Shown one piece after another: positions 10,495 to 19,790 of a DNA stretch of 64,000 nt (position 1 is the stretch's first letter; each line of letters begins with the position of its first letter). The notes beneath the pieces were generated by a model. It saw nothing but the letters and a program-made list of their open reading frames with translations, made no database searches and had not been told where the DNA came from. Location: the NCBI GenBank assembly GCA_002633025.1, contig NMRB01000017.1, positions 220,919 to 284,918 of the forward strand, read 5' to 3'. The translations under genes were made by a program, and so were the position numbers. Source of the DNA: Notospermus geniculatus (taxonomy: Eukaryota > Nemertea > Pilidiophora > Heteronemertea > Lineidae).

Positions 10495-10609
10495 CAGTTG
10501 TAAACAAAGGCGACCGGCTGCTTCCTTCAGTTCCAATATGCTTCTCCTTCACAACATTTATTAGTTCTGCGTAGATTTGATCGTTCATCCGGGGTTTCAA
10601 ATCAGTGCC
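10495..10609 (-). CDS. Candidate upstream exon of the kinase-like gene
   Basis: On the minus strand a pyrimidine-rich acceptor (GTTTCAATTTCAG) precedes GGCACTGATTTG, and the 115-bp open segment ends at ACAACTG followed by a GTGAGA donor. It encodes GTDLKPRMNDQIYAELINVV and then KEKHIGTEGSSRSPLF. Both splice sites match consensus and the segment lies directly upstream of the kinase fragment on the same strand, so it is likely an exon of that gene. I do not recognise the domain. Confidence 0.45.
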
Positions 10610-10639
10610 CTGAAATTGAAACAAATTACAGATCTGTGA

Positions 10640-11440
10640 TTTTAGTTGGGGACTATGTTTACAAATTGGGGAAAAATGTGTGCCCAGTTTGAAGGCCGAC
10701 TGCTTCGCACTTATCTATCCGTTTGAAACATTTCAACTACCATTGAGAAGTCAATAATCTATAGTTTTTAAATGTCTAAGCAGTTTGAAAATAGACTTGG
10801 GGACCTGGCCGCAATCACCATGGAATTCAATCATTTGAGCCTCAAAAGTTTGCAATTTCACGCCAACAGAGTTATGTCGTGGACGCCGCTGACGTGACAT
10901 GACGTCGTCCTTTGACGCAGTGGTTCCCAACCAACATCATGGATCTGTTAGTAGGTATAAATTAATTTTGTAGTACAAACTCAAACTGTGGATGGGCCTA
11001 TGCCCCAAATTTTTTCGCAGGTCACGAAAGCGAGTCTGTATTTGTCAGCTGAGTAATTTGCTAATACCATTCCCTCTTAGAAATGCTTTTTGCTGAGATC
11101 ATTAAATCTGGTGGGTTGACCTGCCCCAAATGCCCGAAAATGCCACATTGAATGTAAGTTCAATTAATCTGCACATGATACATTTCGCCATGGCCATAGA
11201 CGCATAGAAAAACCCTTCCTTTCTTAAACCCCCAAGTGTCTCCACGTTTTAAAAAGAATACAACATTATTTTGTAACTGCACTGCGGACACGCCCGACAT
11301 TTTGACGCCTTCTTTTGGGCCCTTTGCTGATCATTTGTGCAGATGGAGGTTACCCGAAAAATCACCTTTTAATTTGCATTCAGTTTTAGAGACGTCTCTT
11401 ACCTAATGAAAAGCTATGTACTAAAGGGCTTGAAACTTAT
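10640..11440. other. No gene recognised
   Basis: Mixed-composition noncoding stretch. I found no domain motif, TIR pair or tandem repeat. It may include introns or UTR of the flanking minus-strand genes. Confidence 0.4.
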
Positions 11441-11447
11441 TCTTGAT

Positions 11448-11573
11448 TTATGGGCAGTATGACTCTTCTGGTGTCATTCCAACGCACTGGCAGTGAAACC
11501 ATTGTCGGCAACGGTCGCACTGGATCCATTCTTTATGTGTCGGTTCTCCTCTGCAGCCTTTGCAAATGTCCTG
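11448..11573 (-). CDS. PHD finger, C-terminal end of the Ulp1-PHD protein
   Basis: The minus strand reads DICKGCRGEP, IQCDRCRQWFHCQCVG and SYCP, then a TAA stop at 11448-11450. The spacing C-x2-C, C-x2-C, x4-H-x2-C then C is a PHD-type zinc finger (binds histone tails or related peptides), truncated at the last Cys pair. Only the small TIR element at 11574-11679 separates it from the Ulp1 protease, and the frame joins when that is skipped, so it is the C-terminal domain of the same protein. Confidence 0.7.
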   Translation of the reverse strand, partial: QDICKGCRGEPTHKEWIQCDRCRQWFHCQCVGMTPEESYCP

Positions 11574-11679
11574 GGGCCTGTTTCATAAAGTGACTTTAGC
11601 TAATTGTACCTTTAACCAAATGGAAAATGCATTGATTTAATGGTACCATTAGCTTAAAGTAACTTTATGAAACAGGCCC
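11574..11679. mobile_element. 106-bp MITE with TIRs of about 37 bp
   Basis: Ends are GGGCCTGTTTCATAAAGT and the reverse complement ACTTTATGAAACAGGCCC, with the symmetry running on through GCTAA-TGGTACC. The short centre has no coding capacity. It sits exactly between the protease and PHD parts of one minus-strand gene. A TGG triplet borders both sides, a possible 3-bp TSD. Confidence 0.9.
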
Positions 11680-12309
11680 ATGGTCTTTCTTGGGCCTTGG
11701 ATGGCAGTTACCCATCAGAGTCTTGAAGATTGATTGTCGGAAGAGCACCGTGTTCGTTCCTTCAATGAGCGGCCTTTTCTTGATGATCTGGTGACCATAG
11801 TACATGTAGCATACCATGACCCCACAACTGACGGAGTCCCTTTGTAGGCATTTGAAGGGATATTCTAACACCGCAGTCGAAAAATTCAACTTGACAAGCA
11901 TCAGATTGCTCAGCTTCTGGAATCCATCGATGACGTACCGGGGATATCTTGTAGGGTCTTGATCATTTCTTAATGGGTCGTCTAAATACATGAACTTCCG
12001 ACGTGCAAGATCAACAACCCACAACACCAAATGGCTCCCATTGGGATTCCTTGGAATGAAAATGTACCGTTTCCCGTCAATGTTTGCATCTTTCCACAGT
12101 AAGCGACATGATGATCCGGACATAAGGGCCAACATAAATGTACTAGGGGCGTACATAATTTCAGGATATTTCTGTGAGAGTACCCAGAAATATGAATTTA
12201 GAATTTCATCATACAGTTCTCCTTGCCTAAATTCAGTATCATGGGCCTTAAAGCACCACGGTATTGCCACTTTCTGTCGACAGCAGGCGCCACCGACACC
12301 ATTCTCCAA
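11680..12309 (-). pseudogene. Ulp1/SENP-type (C48) cysteine protease domain
   Basis: About 210 codons on the minus strand. Catalytic pattern: GSHLVLWVVDL (His followed by the Trp environment), FMYLDDPL (Asp) and QRDSVSCGV (oxyanion Gln then the nucleophile Cys in Q-D-S-x-x-C-G). The order His-Asp-Gln-Cys and the upstream LYDEILNSYFWVL helix define the Ulp1 fold, which removes SUMO-like modifiers. Ulp1 domains are frequently carried by large DNA transposons, and the fusion to a PHD finger suggests such an origin. The first Met (12309) is not certain, because the frame may extend through an upstream exon. The gene is split by a MITE at its 3' side. Confidence 0.75.
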
Positions 12310-12348
12310 TACTGTAGTTTAGCCTTTTGCCCCAGTGTTGGAGAATGT
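12300..12348. repeat. Hairpin at the 5' side of the Ulp1 gene
   Basis: CATTCTCCAATACTG (12300-12314) is mirrored by CAGTGTTGGAGAATG (12334-12348) with one mismatch and a 19-base loop. Confidence 0.6.
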
Positions 12349-12639
12349 TTGATTACACTACAATGCACGTAGTAGCATGCGTGGTTTACCTAGTCGTCAA
12401 TAGAGGTCTCCCTTAACGCGGGTAGGTGTAACGCAGGATTGGGAAGCAATACTGTGGTCCTTTAAGGATCGCCAGTTCGCCGGAAGACAGCGTAGGTTCC
12501 AATGACTTCAGGTTTATGAGCATGGTCCATTGTAAAAAATCCTGTCGGCTGGTGCGAATGAATTGGTGATGGGGGTGTAAACCTGCCTCCTCTTTTAGTC
12601 ATGGGTGTAGCTGTAAATGTTGGTATCTTTCGACTCTCA

Positions 12640-12740
12640 CCGTTGGTTGTTCCTTTGTCACTGTATGTTGTTCCTTTGTCACCGTTGGTTGTTCCTTTGT
12701 CACCGTTGGTTGTTCCTTTGTCACCGTTGGTTGTTCAACG
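12640..12740. repeat. 21-bp minisatellite, five units
   Basis: CCGTTGGTTGTTCCTTTGTCA repeated with period 21; the second unit is diverged and the last partial. On the minus strand one frame stays open as a heptad EQPTVTK repeat preceded by GVHLEYSV. It could be the N-terminal linker of the Ulp1-PHD protein, but stops lie between. Confidence 0.8.
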
Positions 12741-12977
12741 CTGTACTCCAAATGAACTCCAATTCTGTGCGGAGGACGAAATTTCTTAAATGATTTCTCT
12801 TCACTCGTTTGTTTTGTGCCAAATTAAATTACACAAAAGTTCAATGTCTTAGCTAAATACTGATATATGGTTTATGTGGTTAAATTTGAACGGTCTTCTC
12901 CATAAACGCACTTTTGTGCGAGGTGTCTGATTTCTCGGATGAGGTACTCGAAAAGCCTCGTCGAGGGCGCTCGCCTA

Positions 12978-14060
12978 TTATTTTCCTGCGTGCAAAATAA
13001 ATCTGCCGTAGAAAAGGACCTTTGCGGGTCGACTGAACAGTTGGAGCCGACTGGTTTTTTTCAAGGGTTTCCCAATTGTCGCAACAGCATTTCTTTTCTC
13101 CTCTTCCAGATCGACCTTTTCCCTCATTGTGTAATATATAGTTGAAATACCTAACGTCTTCACCTCCATCATGTCCACTGCCTTGATTGTCCGACTCATC
13201 CTTGTCGTTGCGGCGTCATTGTTGCCAATATCATCGGGCGCCCTCTTCTTCTCATTCAAAATGTGCACTAAGTGAAGATGTGTGCAAGCTACTGAATGGA
13301 CCTGATAATCCATCCAAGAACAGTCATACAAATGCATGCAGACATTGCATTGTTGCATTCAGTTTACACCGACAGTTATCTTCCAGTTTTCTAACTGTAT
13401 GAGTTACTCCTTCCTCTGATCTCGAGGTGGCACCCCATTCTGTGTTCGCAACAGTCTCATTGATTGATTCTTGATCAACAGACTGCGGATGCCTCTTTCT
13501 GGTTTCGTTTAGCCTCCAGCTTATTTTCCCTTTTTCTAATTTCCTTGTCGCTAGCAATTTTAAGCAGGTTATACAAAAGAGTTTCAACTTTGCGGTTTTG
13601 TTTCCTTTTTAAGATATACGTCTTTCAAAACTCTGTTGAGCGCCTCAACGTACCTGTTCACATTTACTAGTGTCCCCCTGCGAAAACATGTAGCCCAGTG
13701 CATAAAAGTATCATTTTGAACATAATTTGAATAGATGTAATCGTGGAATTCTGGCACCGAGTCTTCCATCTAAAGCTGCGTTTACCAGACATCCGGAATG
13801 CGGTATAGGGACGCGGAATCCCCGGCGGAAGCGATATGTTGTATGCGAAAATGCATTGCATTTTCCGCTTCCGCAATCCACATTCGCGTGTCAGCTAAAT
13901 GTAGCTTTAGTGAGAATCTCTGCTTGAAACTTTCGGAATTTTGGCTCCTCTAGTTCCCTTAACAGGATTTCCAGCATCGCATTGACATTCTTTTGCGCCT
14001 CTTCCCCTTACACCTTCAACTTGACGTTCTTCACCCAGTTTTTGCAGACACACCAGCCAT
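12978..14060 (-). pseudogene. MULE-like transposase remnant with SWIM zinc finger
   Basis: Minus-strand order: LLRELEEPKFRKFQAEIL, then a MITE (13771-13911), then HDYIYSNYVQNDTFMHWATC, FRRGTLVNVNRYVEALNRVL (the N-x-x-x-E-x-x-x-R-x-L block after the catalytic core), KLEDNCRCKLNA, and CNVCMHLYDCSWMDYQVHSV followed by ACTHLHLVH. The last is a SWIM finger (CxC...CxH) in which the second Cys is Trp. This layout matches Mutator-superfamily transposases and their domesticated ZSWIM relatives. The DDE core upstream is missing and there are stops, so the copy is dead. Confidence 0.7.
13771..13911. mobile_element. 140-bp MITE inside the MULE remnant
   Basis: TAAAGCTGCGTTTACC at the left and its imperfect complement (TAAATGTAGCTTTA) at the right form TIRs of about 33 bp, with GCGGAATCC and GGATTGCGG-like inner matches. 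Removing it brings the flanking MULE peptide blocks together in frame, so it inserted into an already existing MULE copy. Confidence 0.75.
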
Positions 14061-14279
14061 TATAAAAATTATTGGCAAGATCACTCATAAAGATAGGAAG
14101 TTCCTTTTTGAGAATCCAATACCTTTGGAAGCACGTTCAGCTGCCAGGTCCACCAATTTCTTTTCTTGGGTCGTGGTGAATTTGGGCTCTGGCCCAGGTC
14201 TGGCACCCATCTCCACCCGTCCTGTAATTATTCCTGTTACAAAATAATTCTCAAGCTCAGAGGTCAATGTCACAGTCAA
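14040..14279 (-). pseudogene. Transposase-like helix-turn-helix fragment (psq/pogo type)
   Basis: The minus strand reads RPGPEPKFTTTQEKKLVDLA and ERASKGIGFSKRNFLSL, then after a frameshift SDLANNFYNGWCVCKNWVK. Proline-rich G-R/P-G-P followed by E-E/K-x-L-V and a G-x-G/S hinge resembles the N-terminal DNA-binding helices of pogo/Tigger-type transposases. It abuts the MULE remnant on the same strand, so the two are probably unrelated neighbours. Confidence 0.4.
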
Positions 14280-15629
14280 CTGTCACAGATAACATGAGAT
14301 AAATCAGAACCTGGTGATGGTGGAAGCCTAAGACCATCACCTATGGACACCTAAGTTATCAAGGATTACCTTTAGGATTACGCAATGATCTTTAAGGCCA
14401 GAGGTCAAGGTCACGGTCAGACAGTTCTAAAATGCAGATCTACTCAGAATTTCACGGGCAAAGTAATGAGAAGCCTGCATTAACCATCCCCTATTGGTTT
14501 AATCAAGGATCCCTGTTCCAGTTTCGTAATACTTCTCCAGGTTAGACGAGGTCAAGGTCACAGTTAACTAGCTCTAGAGTAGTAAATTTCTCATCGGAAA
14601 CCATTGACATCGCTCCGATGTCCTTCTCTTGTTTCATTCAGACTTTTTAAAAATCAAGTCATGGATAGATTTCCTTGAATACTGACCATTTTCTGCCACT
14701 TTTGTCTGGATATGACTTCACCATTAAACGGAAGTCTGTCGCGTCAAATGGAGAAGCCCCAACTCTGGAGTGTGATAAGGACAGCACTGAACAAAAGTCC
14801 TCTTCAGCCAATGAGAACACATATGGACGGCCAGGCTTCTTCACTGTGCTGTTTCTTCACTTTGTTTTCAAGTGTTTCCGTGGAATTTGAGCTTGCAAAA
14901 GGCAGCGGAAACCTTCCAGACGTTTACTTTGGAAAGCATTGTGTGGCATTCTGAAGCTGGTTTTCAGAATAACTGCGGTATGGCCGACTCCCAACTTTCA
15001 GCTTGTAGTTTCGTACCATTTTCGTACAGTTTCACCTGAAAGTAAAATACGTTGACGTTAATGTCAGAGTCAAACAAAATGAATATTGTTAAGGCATTTA
15101 CAATAAGTTTCATGCACAGACTCATTTGAAACTGCCCCTAGGCTAAAAGACATGGGCCAACCTTGCCGTGATTTGTGGGGGCAATTTTGCCACATGGCAA
15201 AGTTCACCAAGCAGATGTTTTTTTTCTTGAAATCAAAAGTTGTCATGATATATATGTGTTCTACGTATATATTACGTGACTTGTTGACACATCTCTCAGA
15301 CGACATCTCTCAGAATTTTGTGAAACTTTGTGGGCAGGTTGGGAGTCATGAGTAATACTCCAGATCTCAATGTTTTTATTCATGGCCGCTTAATTAGTGA
15401 CATATTCGTTAACAAAATTTTTGCTAATTAGCCCACCCTCACAACTTCGAACACGTATATATTTTGAATCATAACAGCTAACGAGTTGGATTTGGTGCCA
15501 TTTTAAAGCTCGTGTTATGCCAAATTCGTCTTGCAAGATTGTTCTACAGGACGTCTCGAAAAAAAGTTACGCCAAGTCATAAAGTTCAAACAACAAACAT
15601 TTTTTTTAGTTTTTAATGATGAGTAGCTT

Positions 15630-16835
15630 ATAATGTCAACAAGCTTCCCTGATGCTGATACTAATAAACGTGAATCTTTACCACAAGCCTGCACAAGCAG
15701 TAGCGAAAATACCTGTGATGATGGAGGACTGCCCAGACTTTCATGTTCTGGTGATATGGAGTTCCAGTCAAGTGACACGGAACTGGGAAGCCTTATTAAA
15801 CACATATCTGCAATTGATGGGGCAATCTCCTGTTAAGAAAAAAAAACAGGTGGAGAAAAATATTTGAAATCCAACACCAAGGAAAATGTGTGGCAATGTG
15901 AGAAAAAGAGTTTCGCTTGCAATGGGATAGTCAGGGTCCAGATTCATTATCGAGTGATAATGGTACTGAAGAGATGATGCCAGAACACACGAACTTGGTC
16001 GTCATATCCGCATGTAACATTGATGATACTCTAGCAGTGCATCTGTTCCAAAAGCTCCTCATTCAGTACCTAACCAATAACCTGGGACAAAAGCCAAGAA
16101 AGGTTATTACTTCTCTGATGGGTGTGCAGACGAGTACAAGAACAAGAAGAATTTCGTGAATTGATGCCTTCTTGAACTTGACTTCGGTATTCCAGCTGAA
16201 TTACACTTTTTGGCCAAACGGAAAGGGCCGTCAGACGGAAATGGAGGGATGATCAAGCGTTTGGTAGCAAGAGCAAGCCTGCACCAACCATACGAAAATC
16301 AGATCACCACACCACGATAACTTTTTGAGTTTGCAGACATTCACATTGAGAATGTGAATTGTGTGTTTGTGATGTCTGAAGACTGTGAGCAAAAAGCAAA
16401 ACTGTGAAAGAGAGGTTTGACAATGCACATATGATTCCTGTGACACAAGTTACATTCAGTTATTCCACTTTCAACACACAAAGTGGTGCTTAGAACAGTT
16501 TATTCGTCTTGAGTTGATTTATAACAGTTATATATGATAGCCACTGGCAGGTTGCATGTATCAAGGAAAGTCACCCGGACAAGCATGAAGTGGACATTAC
16601 GTTTCTCCATTCACATGGACCATCTCCTTCGTACACATTCCCAGATCCTGCAGACGATCTCACCGTTCATTTGCAAGATATACTAACAGCCATTCAGCCA
16701 GTAAACTGCAACAGGATGGACATATTTGATTTCAAGAAAAGAAACCTGTGCTGTGGACGCTGTTTTAAAGAAGAAACTGAACGACTGATGGGAGTCCTGC
16801 CCAGGCCAGTGTTATATATTTGCTCATTACTCTAA
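15630..16835 (+). pseudogene. Orphan transposon-type protein (YFSDG...YKNKKNF family)
   Basis: Plus-strand blocks in order, separated by frame changes and stops: TSFPDADTNKRESLPQA (Ser/Asp-rich), NLVVISACNIDDTLAVHLFQ, SDGCADEYKNKKNFVN, LELDFGIPAELHFLAKRKG, PSDGNGGMIKRLVARASLHQ, and VDITFLHSHGPSPSYTFPDP near the end. The pattern SDG-x2-x-x-YKNKKNF and (G/P)-S-D-G-x-G-G-x-x-K-R-L recurs, from memory, in many uncharacterised repetitive genes of cnidarians, molluscs and deuterostomes; two conserved Asp raise the possibility of a nuclease fold, but that is conjecture. It lies between inverted arms of about 150 bp. It is nonfunctional here. Confidence 0.55.
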
Positions 16836-17231
16836 AACTGTCAGAATGCCCACTTCCAAATTCACAGTGAAGCTTGTTATCAGATGCTCATCACCAGAAA
16901 TTGGAAAAAATTTTACCCATTTCACCCTCTGGTGGAAACCCTGGATACCGGTATACGTGTTCAAAATTGTGAAGCTGGGCTAATTTGCCAAAATTTCATT
17001 AATGAATATCTCACTAATTAAGAGGCCATTAACAAAATATATATCTGAGATCTACGATTGAATCCCAAGCAGTCCACAGTTTCACAAAATTCTGAGGGAT
17101 GTCGTCTGATTCTTGATGATTGATTTTGCATGAAATGGCGCAATAACTCCTGGACTAATAACTACCCAACTGCTGGAACTCCTCATGTAATGGGAAACAC
17201 AAGTCTCACTGGTAGAGCTGAAGTGTCCAAA

Positions 17232-17996
17232 TCAATTCGAATTGTCTCGGCGAAATTTTTCTCCCGCTAGCATTTCTTTCACAACTTTATCCACCTCGCT
17301 ATTCAGCTCCTGGAGAAAATGGGTATTGCACTGCAAAGACTCCTGAATTTGTAACAGCTGTTTTCGATGTTCATCCATCTTTTCATTGAATGCTTTCATC
17401 ACACTCGCCCTATCACTCTTAAGGCCGACCAACTTCTCCAACATCATTTGGTAATGATGATCAGCATTGCTAGGTAAAATGTCCGCCAGTTCTTGAAAGA
17501 GGTTGCATGTTATTTCTCAAAAGTGTCTGACTATCCTCTGTGGAAACCAAAACTGAGTGTCTCACCAGAGTCCAATGTCAGTTGATGACCCACTGGGTGA
17601 GGTCAAATCTTATAGTTAACGTCGACACCAAGATAACCCCAGGGTTACCATGAAAAAATAGTTAACTTGAACCCCTAACTCGGACTTCAGGCTAACTATT
17701 TATTTGACCTCACCCACTGTCTTCACATGATCCTTAGTTGTGCCATCTGAGTGGCAATCAAAACCACTACTTCTTTCAATGGCCGAGGCGACCTGGACTT
17801 TGGAAAGGATGTGTCCTTGATCTGCAAATTGACTGGCAGTTCTAACTGAAGGCAGCTGATTCAGTGGTACATCACAATGGAACACATGTCTGCCAACAAA
17901 ATGGATCACTCTCTTATATCTTCCAGTGGGAACTTCAGCTTCCCGTATCAGTTCGATCACAGTTTCCACAAGAGAATGACATCGGAGCGTTGTCAA
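17232..17996 (-). pseudogene. Orphan transposon-type protein (DGTTKDHxK...SDRASVMK family)
   Basis: Minus-strand blocks: VIHFVGRHVFHCDVPLNQLP, QVASAIERSSGFDCHSDGTT, then (after a MITE) a short segment in frame, a frameshift, LFQELADILPSNADHHYQMM, LVGLKSDRASVMKAFNEKMD and QESLQCNTHFLQELNSEV. Conserved features are the S/T-D-G-T-x-(D)-H-x-K motif and S-D-R-A-x-x-M/V-K-x-F-N, which recall transposase-like catalytic Asp neighbourhoods in hAT/Kolobok-like orphan families. The C-terminal stop is at 17232. I cannot name the family. Confidence 0.55.
17595..17715. mobile_element. 121-bp MITE with 3-bp TSD
   Basis: Perfect 14-bp TIRs GGGTGAGGTCAAAT / ATTTGACCTCACCC. The trinucleotide ACT flanks both sides (17592-17594 and 17716-17718). 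Skipping element plus one ACT restores an uninterrupted reading frame of the orphan gene on the minus strand, which confirms the borders. A 3-bp TSD suggests a PIF/Harbinger-type mobiliser. Confidence 0.9.
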
Positions 17997-18231
17997 TGGT
18001 TTCTGATGAGAAGTTTACAACTGTAAAGGTAGTTAACTGTGACCTTGACAAGTATTGCGTAACTCCAATAGGGATCTTTGATAAAACCTATAGGGGATGG
18101 TTAATGCAGGCTTCTAATTAGTTTTCTCCTGAAATTCCGAGCAGATTTGCACTTTAAAACTGTTTTACGTTCAAGGTCATTGCGTCATCTGAAAGCTCAT
18201 CCTTGATAACGTAGGTGTAGGTGAAGGTTTC

Positions 18232-18899
18232 AAGCCCGTGTCACACTGTCCCGAAGTTGACACCCGATGGCCATACGAATTATGGAAACTTTTGGAAATC
18301 TTGCTGATAAGTGCCAGCCTGAAGAAGACCCTGGTTGGGATCGAAAATCTGCTGCATGACAGCGAACGATTCGCGATTTCAAGGCCTGGTTTTCCGGATT
18401 CAGAGTTTGAATCTGCTGCAACGACAGGCATTGGATACTTTCATTGGTGGACAGAAAGTGTACAAAAATGGGAAGCAGCCAGTGAATTGTACCAGTCGTG
18501 GCTAACTGTCAGCCCGCGTGTACTTGCTAAGCCGTGAATTTCATTAGCTCTTCCATCGATTAGTCGTTCGGGGGATTTCCTGGTATAGGGGATTTCTTCC
18601 AATTAATGGTTAAAAATAAGGATTAAGTAGCAGTTCCGAAATGATGAGATAAGTCAATAAACACTATATAATGACATATCTATTTGAAATAAAAACACTA
18701 AATGTGATGGTACCAAATGCGTATTGAACGGAGGGGTGGTAACAGAACAGCCAGTGAAATACAGGCGATGACTGCGAAAGATGCCAAGGGTTTGTGCGAG
18801 CGTAGTCGGATGGCGGAGCGATGTCACAACCCTTGGTAGCCAAGATGATATTCGTGTGGCCATCGGGTGTCTAATTTCGGGACAGTGTGACACGGGCTT
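18232..18899. mobile_element. TIR element of 0.67 kb containing a hammerhead-like core
   Basis: Left AAGCCCGTGTCACACTGTCC and right GGACAGTGTGACACGGGCTT are inverted, and symmetry extends through ACACCCGATGGCCA for about 50 bp. The interior carries the CTGAAGA...GAAA motif described at 18319-18346. No transposase. Confidence 0.8.
18319..18346 (+). ncRNA. Hammerhead-ribozyme-like core
   Basis: CTGAAGA, then a short stem-loop (GACCC-TGGTT-GGG with a bulge and TC), then GAAA. This is the CUGANGA/stem II/GAAA core of minimal hammerheads reported in Penelope-like elements. The cleavage site and stem I/III were not verified. Confidence 0.3.
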
Positions 18900-19790
18900 T
18901 AGGGCGGGCGGGCGTGATTTTTTGTTTATTTTTCTGTACTTTGATGGGGAAGTGGGCGATGAACGGAAGACTCGTAGCTTCAAAAGGCATACACGTATTT
19001 GAGTGTGGTGCACTCCTACCCCTCCGACCACTTTCATGACCCTGGGCCTTGCGGTTGCAAAACGTGCCAGTTTAACGAACGCCACACAGACAGACACACA
19101 CACATCCGGACGCCGTTCAGTATACATATGACTAGCTCCGCTGACCTTTGGTCAGCTGAGCTAAAACAGGACTGGGTATGGAGGGGTTAATTTCTCAAAA
19201 TTTTCCGAAAACCAAGTTCTGCTCTGAGTAGAATCACTTGAATTCATAAATGCAACATTATTCCATCACCGGCACCGGGTACATCTTTCAACCATGTAGC
19301 ATGAATTTGAAAAAAAATCACCTGAGGGTGATATTTCCACGGAGCGGCCCTACTGGGACTGGTGGTTCCAACTTTATCAAAACATTCTTGGGCTCATATT
19401 TAATGACATCAGGGTATCCAGGCAAACATCACTTTCATTTTCTTTCATCAAGTATTTCGATCTCGGGCCTAGATCTGATGATTTCTTCTTAAGGCCATGG
19501 ACAGAATCAAGGTGGACAGATAAACAAACTCACGTCGATCTTTCCTCTTCATATTTTGTGGATATCGTGGCCTTAATGAATCTGAAAAGCTTTCCCTGGT
19601 GGTTGTCCTTCACTGCGAAACACACCTTTTCTAAGTGGAATTTTTTCCTGGGACTGGTGTCTAAAGCAGACCACGAAGAACTTATGCCCCCTTCGTACAC
19701 TCAACGGGGATCTTAACTTTTTCAACGGGGATCTTAACATTGCCTTTCTTCTTCCAGCATCAGTGGCAAATATCCACGGTCAGGTGAGGT
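18900..19790. other. No gene recognised
   Basis: A degenerate ACAC-rich patch lies near 19090 and a 20-bp direct repeat TTTTCAACGGGGATCTTAAC at about 19711-19740. Short minus-strand frames resembling a Lys/Arg-rich tail continue from the ORF1-like gene, but nothing firm is visible. Confidence 0.35.

Larger units (their letters stand above)
14400..18180. repeat. Composite inverted repeat: outer arms 14400-14640/17955-18180, inner arms 15295-15460/16960-17115
   Basis: The outer arms share CCATTGACA-CGCTCCGATGT, GCCTGCATTAACCATCCCCT and AAGGTCACAGTTAACT in opposite orientation. The inner arms share CAGAATTTTGTGAAACT, TTAATTAGTGA-ATATTC and GAACACGTATA, also inverted. The inner pair flanks the plus-strand orphan gene (TIR of about 150 bp), while the right outer arm overlaps the 5' end of the minus-strand orphan gene. 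The left outer arm therefore looks like a fragment of a second copy of that gene in the other orientation. Confidence 0.7.
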
